Below are positions 39,984 to 49,228 of a stretch of 64,000 nt of DNA, in pieces. The stretch comes from Flavobacteriales bacterium. Lineage in GTDB: Bacteria > Bacteroidota > Bacteroidia > Flavobacteriales > Flavobacteriaceae. The position numbers and the translations under genes were made by a program. The notes under the pieces were generated by a model. The model was given only the letters and a program-made list of their open reading frames with translations. It did no database searches and had not been told where the DNA came from. Location of the stretch: positions 1-64,000 of the forward strand of contig JADHRQ010000002.1 of NCBI GenBank assembly GCA_016777325.1, given 5' to 3'. Numbering within the stretch: position 1 is the stretch's first letter; every line of letters begins with the position of its first letter.

Positions 39984-41023
39984 TGTATCTATTTGATAAT
40001 CCATCCTATCTTTATCTAGCGCTTATAATTCCAATAGTAATTATAATAAATTGGTTATACATGGCTTGGAGAAATAAAATTCAAAGGTCTTTCTCTAATT
40101 ATAAATTGTTAGACCAAATAAGCCCTAATAGATCAAATTTTAAACTTAATTTAAAACTTATTTTAGAATTATTTATCATTTTATTTCTATGTATTGCTCT
40201 TGCTAATCCTAAAATAGGAACAGAATTAAAATCAATAAATAGAGAAGGAGTAGACATTGTGTTTGCTATTGATGTCTCTAAAAGTATGCTTGCCGAAGAT
40301 ATTGCTCCTAATAGATTGGTAAGATCTAAAAGAATTATTTCTGAAATTATTAATTCTTTAAGTAGTGACAGAGTAGGAATTGTTGCTTATGCAGCTCAAG
40401 CTATTCCTCAAGTTCCCCTTACAACTGATTTTGCCTCAGTAAAGAATTTTTTACAAATTATAGATACTGATATGTTATCATCTCAAGGAACTTCTATTGA
40501 TTCAGCATTAAATCTATCCGTTAATTTCTTTGATCAAAATTCTGATACAAATAGAGTTCTAATACTTATTTCTGATGGGGAAGATCATGATGACATTCCA
40601 GATAGTCTAATAAAGTTAATTTCTGAAAATAATATAAATCTTATTACTATTGGTATAGGACAAGAAGCAGGAACAACAATTCCAATTAAAATAGATGGGA
40701 CCATTGATTCTTATAAAAAGGACAGCAATGGAGATGTAGTAATTACTAAGAGAAACAGTGATATTTTACTTAAAATAGCAAGCGCTTCTAAAGGAGAATA
40801 TATAGATGGAAACAATACAGAAGATGCATTGGAGCTTGTTAAAACAAAATTAGATAAAATTGACAAATCTGAATTTGAGTCATCACAATTCGTAGAATAC
40901 AAACAGCAATTTCAAATATTTATATTATTATCATTGTTGTTTATCATTTCGGATATTTTTATATTTCAAACCAAAACAAAATGGATACAAAACTTAAATC
41001 TTTTTAATGAGAATAAAGATTAG
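39983..41023 (+). CDS. batB: VWA domain aerotolerance protein BatB
   Basis: DIVFAIDVSKSMLAEDIAPNRLVRSKRII MIDAS, second tandem VWA. Confidence 0.92.
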   Translation: MYLFDNPSYLYLALIIPIVIIINWLYMAWRNKIQRSFSNYKLLDQISPNRSNFKLNLKLILELFIILFLCIALANPKIGTELKSINREGVDIVFAIDVSKSMLAEDIAPNRLVRSKRIISEIINSLSSDRVGIVAYAAQAIPQVPLTTDFASVKNFLQIIDTDMLSSQGTSIDSALNLSVNFFDQNSDTNRVLILISDGEDHDDIPDSLIKLISENNINLITIGIGQEAGTTIPIKIDGTIDSYKKDSNGDVVITKRNSDILLKIASASKGEYIDGNNTEDALELVKTKLDKIDKSEFESSQFVEYKQQFQIFILLSLLFIISDIFIFQTKTKWIQNLNLFNENKD

Positions 41024-41744
41024 TCATTACATATCATTACTATCTCTAATAGTTTCTTTTTCTAGTTATAGTCAAAGTGATCCAAATAATCTTTTATTTA
41101 ATGGAAATAAAGAGTCTGTTAAAAAAAATTATACTGAGGCAGAAGTAGAGTATAGAAAAGCCATTTCAAAAAATAAAACTGCATCTAAAGCAGCTCACAA
41201 TTTAGGAAATGTTCTTTATGAAAATGAAAATTATGATGAAGCCATTCAAGAATATTTCAAAACTCAAAAAAATTCAGAATTAAATCTCGAAAAACATTCT
41301 GCTTTTCATAATCTAGGTAACTCTTACATGAAGAAAAAGGACTACGCTCAGGCCATTGAAGCATATAAAAATGCACTTAGAAATAATTCTGAAGATGACG
41401 AAACTAGATATAACTATGCTTTAGCAAAAAAATTCTTGGAAGGAGATAAACGCCAAAATTCCCAAAACAATAATGAATCAGAAGACGAAAAGAAGGATAA
41501 GTCTGAAGATCAAAAAGAAAACAAAGAACAAGATCAAAATAGCGATCAAGATTCTGATTCCAAGAATGAAAAGCCAAAAGAACAAGATAAAAATGAAAAA
41601 CAAGATCAAGGGGGTGGACTTTCAAAACAACAAATGGAAAACCTTCTTGAAGCAGTAAACAATATTGAAAAAGATTTAAATCAAAAGTTAAAATCTGGAA
41701 AAAAGAAAGTTCAAACAACAAAAAAAACTGAGAAAGATTGGTAA
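41007..41744 (+). CDS. batC: TPR protein BatC with charged, Gln/Asn-rich low-complexity tail
   Basis: TPR repeats (AAHNLGNVLYENENYDEAIQEY; FHNLGNSYMKKKDYAQAIEAYKNAL) and acidic/basic low-complexity segment. Confidence 0.9.
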   Translation: MRIKISHYISLLSLIVSFSSYSQSDPNNLLFNGNKESVKKNYTEAEVEYRKAISKNKTASKAAHNLGNVLYENENYDEAIQEYFKTQKNSELNLEKHSAFHNLGNSYMKKKDYAQAIEAYKNALRNNSEDDETRYNYALAKKFLEGDKRQNSQNNNESEDEKKDKSEDQKENKEQDQNSDQDSDSKNEKPKEQDKNEKQDQGGGLSKQQMENLLEAVNNIEKDLNQKLKSGKKKVQTTKKTEKDW

Positions 41745-43477
41745 AAAAAACTTTCATATTATTTTTAGCTATTAATTCTTTTGTTTTATCTGCACAGGTA
41801 AATTTTGAGGCCTCTGTAAGCAAATCTAAACTAGCACTTAACGAAAGACTAAGAATAGATTTTGTAATGAATCAAAATGGAGATAATTTTTCTCCTCCAG
41901 AATTTGAAAATTTTCAAATAATAGGCGGCCCTAATCAATCAATAAAGACCTCATATGTTAATGGAGAAAGAAAGTTTTCGAAAACCTATTCTTATTTTTT
42001 GAAGCCCCTAAAAAAGGGAAAGTTGAGTATAAATCAGGCATCAATTGAAATAGATGGTGAGATATATAAATCACTCCAGATTGAGGTTTTAATTACAGAC
42101 TCTGTAAAGCAGCCATCTGACTCAACAACTCAATATTATAATGATGATGATATAGAATTGAGAGCATTAATTTCAAAAGGATCTCCATATTTAAATGAAC
42201 CGATAACAGTAGTTTATAAGCTCTATTATAAAGCTCCAATAAATATTTCAGATGCGCGTGAAACAGAGACTCCAAAGTTTAAAGATTTTTGGAGTCAAAC
42301 TATAAAAATTCCTCAATTGAAGGTTACAAGAGAAATATATAAAGGACAAAACTATAATGTTGTAGAATGGAGGAAAGTAGTTCTTTATCCTCAAAAAATA
42401 GGTGAATTAGAAATTTCCCCACTTTCTTTAAATTTAGTTCTTGATGTCCCAACTGACAAAAGAGATTTCTTTGGTAATGTGATTTATGATCAAACTTCTC
42501 AAATAATTTCAACTGGTATGAGGAGAATTATCGTTAAAGATTTACCTCAAATAGGAAAACCTGCCAGTTTCTCTGGAGCAGTTGGAAATTTTGAGTTTGA
42601 TATTATACTAAATAAAAATTCACTCAGAGCAACTGAATCTTTTCAGGCTGAACTTAAGGTAAAAGGTAATGGAAATCTAAAATTATTTGATTTACCGGAT
42701 ATTCTAGTTCCAAATTCAATGGAACTATTTGAGCCTGAAAGAGAAGAGCTTATAAGCACTAATCTGTCTGGAATGAGTGGATCTGTTTCAAAATTTTTTA
42801 CGGTTATTCCTAGATTTCAAGGAAACTTTCCAATTGAGGAAGTTGAGTTTTCATACTTTGATCCTGATACAGAAAAGTATAAAGTTTTAAAATCTCCAAG
42901 ACTTACAATTGATGTTTATGATGGTCCTGTGATAAGTAATACAAATAATAATAACTCAAATATAATTACGTCAAATGATTCATTTCGTTTTATTAAATTA
43001 AATGGAAATCTACGAGAAGTTAAAAATGATGTATTTTTTCAATCTCAATTTTTCTATGCATTAGCAACTACTCCATTTATTTTACTTCTTTCATTTTTAT
43101 TATTTACTGCATATAAAAGAAATAAAAAAGAATCTTCTTCTCAGCTAATTAGAATTGAGGAAAGAAAGATTCATAAAATGATTGATTCTGCAAAAGAATC
43201 AATAGGAGATAAAATTTTGTTTTACGATAAAATTGAAAAAGCAATAATAAAGAGTTTAATAGTAAAGTTTTCAATTAGAATTGAAGCACTCAATAAAGAA
43301 AAAATTCAGCAAATAGGACAAGAAAAAGGACTTACAAAAGATGACGTGCTTTTAATAATAAAATTAATTGAAAATTGTGAGAAAGCTAAGTACTCCAGAT
43401 CCTCAGATAGCATAATGAATAAAGATTTAGAAAGTGCAAAAAAAGTAATAAGCTCAATTTTAAAAGTTAAATCATGA
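41738..43477 (+). CDS. batD: BatD family protein (TTG start)
   Basis: Signal peptide, NFEASVSKSKLALNERLRIDFVMNQNGDNFSPPEFENFQIIGGPNQS, C-terminal TM. Confidence 0.92.
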   Translation: MVKKTFILFLAINSFVLSAQVNFEASVSKSKLALNERLRIDFVMNQNGDNFSPPEFENFQIIGGPNQSIKTSYVNGERKFSKTYSYFLKPLKKGKLSINQASIEIDGEIYKSLQIEVLITDSVKQPSDSTTQYYNDDDIELRALISKGSPYLNEPITVVYKLYYKAPINISDARETETPKFKDFWSQTIKIPQLKVTREIYKGQNYNVVEWRKVVLYPQKIGELEISPLSLNLVLDVPTDKRDFFGNVIYDQTSQIISTGMRRIIVKDLPQIGKPASFSGAVGNFEFDIILNKNSLRATESFQAELKVKGNGNLKLFDLPDILVPNSMELFEPEREELISTNLSGMSGSVSKFFTVIPRFQGNFPIEEVEFSYFDPDTEKYKVLKSPRLTIDVYDGPVISNTNNNNSNIITSNDSFRFIKLNGNLREVKNDVFFQSQFFYALATTPFILLLSFLLFTAYKRNKKESSSQLIRIEERKIHKMIDSAKESIGDKILFYDKIEKAIIKSLIVKFSIRIEALNKEKIQQIGQEKGLTKDDVLLIIKLIENCEKAKYSRSSDSIMNKDLESAKKVISSILKVKS

Positions 43478-44214
43478 GGATAATTTTTTTCATTTTATTA
43501 ATCTTTTCAAACACTCAGAATGGTGATGACTTATTTAAGGAATCAAATGACTTGTATACTAATGGTGATTATCAAAATGCAGTTGAAGGTTATCTTGACA
43601 TACTTAAATCTGGATTTGAAAGTGCAGAGCTATACTTTAATATTGGAAACTCATTTTATAAATTAAATAATATTCCTGAAAGTAATTATTATTATGAAAA
43701 AGCAAAATCAATTTCTCCAAATGATGATGACATATTGACAAACTTATCATTTGCACAGAATCTTCGAATTGATAAGATAGAAACTCTGCCAGTAACTGAT
43801 ATCCAAAATCTAAAACTCTCAATTTTAGATTTGCTATCGGAGAAAGGATGGTCATTCATGCTTATTATTTTAATCTGGATGACGTGTTTTGCTTTTATTT
43901 TATATATTTTTTCAAATGATTCAAAATTTAAAAGATCATTCTTCAGTATTTCTCTTCTGTTTCTAATTTTATCATCGTTTACCCTATTTGTAAACATTGA
44001 AAAGAAAAAAAATAGTGAAATAAAATATGCTATTATATATGATAAAGAAATTGAAGTATGGTCTGAGCCAAATAATATTTCTGAATTAAAATTTTTACTT
44101 CATGAAGGGACAAAGGTTAAACAGATAGATGTTATCGAAGATTGGATAAATATTCAGCTTGAAAATGGAACAATTGGCTGGATTCAGTCATCTAGTTTAA
44201 GAATTTTAGATTAA
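43474..44214 (+). CDS. batE: TPR + SH3-like protein BatE
   Basis: TPRs (AELYFNIGNSFYKLNNIPESNYYYEKA), two TMs, SH3-like C-terminus (LHEGTKVKQIDVIEDWINIQLENGTIGWIQSSSLRIL). Confidence 0.88.
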   Translation: MRIIFFILLIFSNTQNGDDLFKESNDLYTNGDYQNAVEGYLDILKSGFESAELYFNIGNSFYKLNNIPESNYYYEKAKSISPNDDDILTNLSFAQNLRIDKIETLPVTDIQNLKLSILDLLSEKGWSFMLIILIWMTCFAFILYIFSNDSKFKRSFFSISLLFLILSSFTLFVNIEKKKNSEIKYAIIYDKEIEVWSEPNNISELKFLLHEGTKVKQIDVIEDWINIQLENGTIGWIQSSSLRILD

Positions 44215-44703
44215 GTTTTTCTGATATACTTCTTTACTAATCTCAAAAGAGTCAAAAAGAATTTCAGCTAGTATATGTAGATTGATCATTAATGATGATT
44301 CGCTGATTATTGAAACTGATAAAAGATTTAAAGAAAATACAACTTTAGTTATTATTAATAGAATTAAAAGCAGCTTAAGTCCGCCAAAAAGTCCTCCTAA
44401 TAAACTATTTAATAGACCTAAATAGACAATTTTTGCTAGTTTGGTAAATCCTTTGGCAAAAAAAATAATTAGAGAATAACTTACAATAAAGACAGTTATA
44501 AAAGATATTGAATTAACAATGTTTACATTTAGATCTATAAATTTTATTACTTGCTGTGAAAGAAGATTATCAATATTACCAGAAATAACAAAAGATATAA
44601 AAATTCCAAAAAAACTTGATATTTCAATAATTAAACCTTTAGAGTAACCTCTAATAATTCCAAAGCCTATTATCGCAATTATTCCTAAATCAATTAAATT
44701 CAT
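44206..44703 (-). CDS. CvpA family membrane protein
   Basis: MNLIDLGIIAIIGFGIIRGYSKGLI start at 44703; ORF track extension to 44886 overlaps pheS and is rejected. Confidence 0.88.
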   Translation of the reverse strand: MNLIDLGIIAIIGFGIIRGYSKGLIIEISSFFGIFISFVISGNIDNLLSQQVIKFIDLNVNIVNSISFITVFIVSYSLIIFFAKGFTKLAKIVYLGLLNSLLGGLFGGLKLLLILLIITKVVFSLNLLSVSIISESSLMINLHILAEILFDSFEISKEVYQKNLI

Positions 44704-44714
44704 AAAACTTAATT

Positions 44715-44722
44715 TATATTTG
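44715..44722 (+). promoter_or_regulatory. Putative -7 element TATATTTG for pheS
   Basis: TAnnTTTG match 51 nt before pheS ATG. Confidence 0.4.
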
Positions 44723-44773
44723 CAATATACAGAAGGATAATCACAGACTTTTAATTTTATTAAAAAAATTAAG

Positions 44774-45778
44774 ATGATAAAAAAACTAGAAGGGTATATT
44801 GCGGATTTAAATAAATTTGATTCTAAAGATATTAATGAGATAGAATCACTGAAAATTAAGTTTCTTGGAAGAAAGGGTATAATCAATGAACTGTTTTCAG
44901 ATTTTAAAAATGTACCATCTAATCAAAAAAAAGAATTTGGTCAAAAAATTAATGAATTAAAAATTCTGGCACAAAAAAAATATGATTACTTAAAATCAAA
45001 AACTAAAAAATCTAGTAATACAATTTTAGAAGATTTTACAAAACCTGGATTTCCAATATCATCAGGCTCACTCCATCCTATAACTTTAATTAAAAATAGA
45101 ATTATTGATATATTTTCAAAAGTAGGGTTTGAGCTTTCTGAAGGTCCCGAAATTGAAGATGATTGGCATAATTTTACAGCTTTAAATTTACCTCAGCATC
45201 ATCCTGCTAGAGATATGCAAGACACTTTTTTTATTCAACAAAACCCAGATATTCTGTTAAGAACTCATACTTCTTCAGTTCAGGTTAGGTATCTTGAAGA
45301 TAATCAACCTCCATTAAAAATAATCTCACCAGGTAGAGTTTATAGAAATGAAGCTATTTCATCGAGATCTCATTGCATTTTTCATCAAGTCGAAGGAATT
45401 TATGTTGATGAAAATGTTTCATTTTCAGATTTAAAACAAATGATACTTTATTTTACAAAATCAATGTTTGGTAAATCTAAATTAAGATTTAGACCGTCAT
45501 TTTTTCCTTTTACTGAGCCAAGTGCTGAAGTAGATGTTTATTGGGGTTTGGAGACAGAAACCGACTACAGAATAACAAAAGGAACTGGGTGGTTGGAAAT
45601 TATGGGGTGTGGCATGGTAGATCCAAATGTATTGGAAAACTGTAATATTGACTCAGAAAAATATACTGGTTATGCGTTTGGATTAGGTATTGAAAGAATA
45701 GCTATGCTCATTTATCAAATCCCAGATATTAGACTCTTTTTTGAAAACGATGTAAGATTTCTAAATCAGTTTAAATAA
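44774..45778 (+). CDS. pheS: Phenylalanyl-tRNA synthetase alpha subunit
   Basis: KFLGRKGIINELF, RDMQDTFF, LLRTHTSSVQVR, GLGIERIAMLIYQIPDIRLFFENDVRFLNQF. Confidence 0.97.
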   Translation: MIKKLEGYIADLNKFDSKDINEIESLKIKFLGRKGIINELFSDFKNVPSNQKKEFGQKINELKILAQKKYDYLKSKTKKSSNTILEDFTKPGFPISSGSLHPITLIKNRIIDIFSKVGFELSEGPEIEDDWHNFTALNLPQHHPARDMQDTFFIQQNPDILLRTHTSSVQVRYLEDNQPPLKIISPGRVYRNEAISSRSHCIFHQVEGIYVDENVSFSDLKQMILYFTKSMFGKSKLRFRPSFFPFTEPSAEVDVYWGLETETDYRITKGTGWLEIMGCGMVDPNVLENCNIDSEKYTGYAFGLGIERIAMLIYQIPDIRLFFENDVRFLNQFK

Positions 45779-45784
45779 ACTTCT

Positions 45785-47323
45785 CTAGCCTATATCAAAT
45801 TTTATACCCTGAGCCAATGGAAGTTCAGAAGAGTAGTTTATAGTATTAGTTTGTCTTCTCATGTATACTTTCCATGCGTCAGATCCACTTTCTCTTCCTC
45901 CTCCTGTATCTTTTTCTCCTCCAAATGCACCTCCAATTTCAGCTCCAGATGTTCCAATATTAACATTAGCAATTCCACAATCACTTCCCCAATGAGATAG
46001 GAATGTCTCAGCTTCTTTTAAATTGTTAGTCATTATTGCTGAAGAAAGCCCCTGATCAACTTCATTTTGAATTTCTATTGCATTTTGAATGTCTCCAGAA
46101 TATTTTATCAAGTATAAAATTGGTGCAAATGTTTCTTGATGAACTATTTTAAGAGAATGATCTACTTCAGCAATAGCAGGTTTTACATAACAACCACTTT
46201 TATATTTTTCACCGGAAAGTACTTCTCCTTCAACTAACCAAATACCACCTTGATCATTTACCTGAGATATTGCATTTTTATATGATTCAACTGCCATTTT
46301 ATCTATAAGTGGTCCAACGTGATTTTTAGAGTCAAGAGGATCTCCAATTTTAATTTGATTATAAGCTTTAATTAATGAGTCTTTAACTTTATCGTATACT
46401 TTTTCATGAACAATAAGTCTTCTTGTCGAGGTACATCTTTGACCACAAGTACCAACTGCTCCAAAAACAGTACCCATCATTGTCATTTTTAAATCAGCAT
46501 CAGGTGTAACTATTATAGCATTGTTACCTCCAAGCTCAAGTAAAGTTTTACCTAATCTTGCTCCAACTTTTTCAGAAACAATTTTACCCATCCTAGTTGA
46601 CCCTGTTGCAGATAAAAGAGGTATTTCTTTACTTTGAGATAACATTTCACCAATTTTATAATCACCATTTATCAAACATGAAACCCCTTCAGGAATATTA
46701 TTCTCTTTAAGTACTTCACCAATAATTTTTTGACATATAATACTACATAATGGAGTTTTTTCACTTGGTTTCCAAATGGCAACATTTCCACAAACCCAAG
46801 CAAGTGCAACATTCCAACTCCAAACAGCGACAGGAAAATTAAATGCAGAAATTATACCAACAATTCCTATAGGATGATATTGTTCATACATTCTATGAGT
46901 TGGTCTTTCTGAGTGCATTGTGAAACCATGAAGCTGTCTAGATAAACCAACTGCAAAGTCACATATATCAATCATTTCCTGAACTTCTCCAAGACCTTCT
47001 TGATATGATTTACCCATTTCGTAAGACACAAGTGTTCCAAGTAATTCTTTTTCTTCTCTAAGTTTATTTCCAAGCTGACGAACTAATTCTCCCCTTTTAG
47101 GTGCAGGAATTTTTTTAAATTCTTTAAATGCCTTTTTAGAAACTTCAATAATATGATCGAAATCTTTTTTCGAACCGGAAGTTATTTCTCCAATTAATTT
47201 TCCATCAACTGGCGAAAAACTTTGAATTGTATCCCCAGAACTAAACCACTCAGAACCAGAAGAACATCCATGACTTAATTTATTAAGTCCATATTTATTA
47301 AATAATTTATCTAATTTTTCCAT
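45785..47323 (-). CDS. Aldehyde dehydrogenase, ALDH7/antiquitin-like
   Basis: AFNFPVAVWSWNVALAWVCGN, LELGGNNAIIV, CGQRCTSTRRLIVHE. Confidence 0.92.
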   Translation of the reverse strand: MEKLDKLFNKYGLNKLSHGCSSGSEWFSSGDTIQSFSPVDGKLIGEITSGSKKDFDHIIEVSKKAFKEFKKIPAPKRGELVRQLGNKLREEKELLGTLVSYEMGKSYQEGLGEVQEMIDICDFAVGLSRQLHGFTMHSERPTHRMYEQYHPIGIVGIISAFNFPVAVWSWNVALAWVCGNVAIWKPSEKTPLCSIICQKIIGEVLKENNIPEGVSCLINGDYKIGEMLSQSKEIPLLSATGSTRMGKIVSEKVGARLGKTLLELGGNNAIIVTPDADLKMTMMGTVFGAVGTCGQRCTSTRRLIVHEKVYDKVKDSLIKAYNQIKIGDPLDSKNHVGPLIDKMAVESYKNAISQVNDQGGIWLVEGEVLSGEKYKSGCYVKPAIAEVDHSLKIVHQETFAPILYLIKYSGDIQNAIEIQNEVDQGLSSAIMTNNLKEAETFLSHWGSDCGIANVNIGTSGAEIGGAFGGEKDTGGGRESGSDAWKVYMRRQTNTINYSSELPLAQGIKFDIG

Positions 47324-47325
47324 AT

Positions 47326-48756
47326 CTAAATTTTTGAAACCCTAACCGTGTTTACCATTCCTTTATCATGAATAGGCATAGAAGTTAAATTAATTACCTT
47401 GTCATCTTTTTGAAGGTAGTTATGATTAAATGCTATGTCGTTAATTTCCTCAACAGTTTTATCAGTGCTTTCATTACCATCATAATAAAATGCCTTTACG
47501 CCCCATAAAAGATTAAGTTGAGTTAAAATTCTTTTGTTAGATGTGAAAACTAAAACATGTGTTTTTGGTCTCCAAGATGAAATCTGATAAGCTGTATAAC
47601 CACTATTAGTTAGAGTGCTAATTGCTTTAGCATTTGTATCATTTGCAATTTTAGCTGCATAATAACAAATTGATTTAGTTATAAATCTCTCAGAGTTATA
47701 ATCTGTTGGATGCTTGTGTTTTAATGAAATTAAGCTTGAATTTTCAACCTTACCAATTATTTTTGAAATTGTTTGAACAACCTCTACAGGATACTTACCA
47801 ACAGAAGTCTCACCAGATAGCATTACAGCATCTGCACCATCCATTACTGAGTTAGCTACATCATTAACTTCAGCTCTGTTTGGATTCATACTCTCCATCA
47901 TACTCTCCATCATTTGGGTCGCAATTATAACGGGAATTCTAGCCTTCTTTGCTTTATATACAAGCTTTTTTTGTATTAGTGGAACTTCAGCAGCATCTAT
48001 TTCAACCCCTAGGTCTCCTCTTGCAACCATTATTCCACTTGCATGCTTCATAATTTCATCTATATTTTTAACCCCTTCAGGTTTTTCAATTTTTGCAATT
48101 ACAGGAATTCTATGGTCAGTATTTTTTTCTATTATTTTTATAAGAGATTTTACATCAGAATCATGTCTTACAAATGAAAGAGCAATCCAGTCAACATTTT
48201 GCTTAGCCGAAAATATAGCATCTTTTATATCTTTGTCTGTAAGAGCAGGTTGTGAAATATTAGTATTCGGTAAATTAAATCCTTTGTTTGAAGAAATTTC
48301 ACCTCCCTGAATCACTTCAGTTTTTATCTGATCTTTTTTATTTGTATCAATTACCTTTAGAATTATCTTTCCATCATCAATCAAAATTTTTTCTCCTTCT
48401 GTTATATCTTTTGGGAGGCTTTCGTAGTTAATAAATATCAATTTATCATCTCCAACAAATTCTTTCCCTGTCTTAATTTTTAATTCAGAACCAACATCAA
48501 GACTAGTTCCTTCAATTATCTCTCCAATTCTAAGTTTTGGTCCTTGAAGATCAGCAAGAATGGAAGTATTAGTATTTAATTCAGAATTTATTTTTCTTAT
48601 TTCTTTAATTAAAATCTCTGCTTCCTCATGACTAGAATGAGAGAAATTAATCCTCAGAACATCTACTCCTTCTTTTATAATTTTTTTTATAACATCAGTA
48701 CTTGAAGTCGCTGGACCTAGTGTAGCAATTATCTTTGTTTTTTTTATTTTTTTCAT
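47326..48756 (-). CDS. pyk: Pyruvate kinase
   Basis: KIIATLGPATSS, RINFSHS, MVARGDLGVEI, MDGADAVMLSGETSVGKYP. Confidence 0.97.
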   Translation of the reverse strand: MKKIKKTKIIATLGPATSSTDVIKKIIKEGVDVLRINFSHSSHEEAEILIKEIRKINSELNTNTSILADLQGPKLRIGEIIEGTSLDVGSELKIKTGKEFVGDDKLIFINYESLPKDITEGEKILIDDGKIILKVIDTNKKDQIKTEVIQGGEISSNKGFNLPNTNISQPALTDKDIKDAIFSAKQNVDWIALSFVRHDSDVKSLIKIIEKNTDHRIPVIAKIEKPEGVKNIDEIMKHASGIMVARGDLGVEIDAAEVPLIQKKLVYKAKKARIPVIIATQMMESMMESMNPNRAEVNDVANSVMDGADAVMLSGETSVGKYPVEVVQTISKIIGKVENSSLISLKHKHPTDYNSERFITKSICYYAAKIANDTNAKAISTLTNSGYTAYQISSWRPKTHVLVFTSNKRILTQLNLLWGVKAFYYDGNESTDKTVEEINDIAFNHNYLQKDDKVINLTSMPIHDKGMVNTVRVSKI

Positions 48757-49211
48757 ATATCAAGGTTAAAATTTTCTGAAAGTTCATTGCTTGGAATCTT
48801 GTAAACAAGCGAGACATTTGAGATTTTTGATATTTTTTCAATCAAATTAGATGTTGAAAAGTAACAGCTCTGTTTAATAAAAAAATCAACTTCTTTATGA
48901 GATTCTATCAAAGATAACTCTTTTGTATTTGCGAAACTAAAAAGCGAATCTGTTAGTTCTGATTCTTGAATTTCCATATTAAATTTGTTTTGAAAAAGTT
49001 TAAAATCAATCCCTTTTTCTTTGTTTTTCCAACTATAATAAAGAATGTTAGAAATATCTTCAAATTTTAAATCAATGTTTGATCTAATAAAATTTGAATA
49101 GCAATATTTATTAATCTGAAATGCTAATGAGAAAATTTTTAGATTTGAATGTATGGCAATAATCTTAAATTTCTCTTGAATATTTGAATCTAATTTTAAT
49201 ACTTTTTTGAT
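48753..49211 (-). CDS. IPExxxVDY family protein, apparently non-canonical (ATC) start
   Basis: Open frame upstream of track ORF (48977): (ATC)KKVLKLDSNIQEKFKIIAIHSNLKIFSLAFQINKYCYSNFIRSNIDLKFEDISNILYYSWKNKEKGIDFKLFQNKFNMEIQESE...; pyk-fabF context. Confidence 0.75.
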   Translation of the reverse strand: MKKVLKLDSNIQEKFKIIAIHSNLKIFSLAFQINKYCYSNFIRSNIDLKFEDISNILYYSWKNKEKGIDFKLFQNKFNMEIQESELTDSLFSFANTKELSLIESHKEVDFFIKQSCYFSTSNLIEKISKISNVSLVYKIPSNELSENFNLDI

Positions 49212-49228
49212 GTTAAAGAGAATTTAGA

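Noticed and set aside
41473-41658. 61-aa Lys/Ile-rich ORF in a second frame of batC
   Set aside because: Frame-shifted shadow of the repetitive charged tract, not a plausible gene.
41404-41823. 139-aa antisense ORF over batC/batD junction
   Set aside because: Composition (LVLCFLFDLQ...) mirrors the batC low-complexity K/D/Q tract on the opposite strand; no family resemblance.
44704-44886. N-terminal extension of the CvpA ORF
   Set aside because: Would overlap the pheS start and its promoter; conserved CvpA start MNLIDLGIIAI is at 44703.
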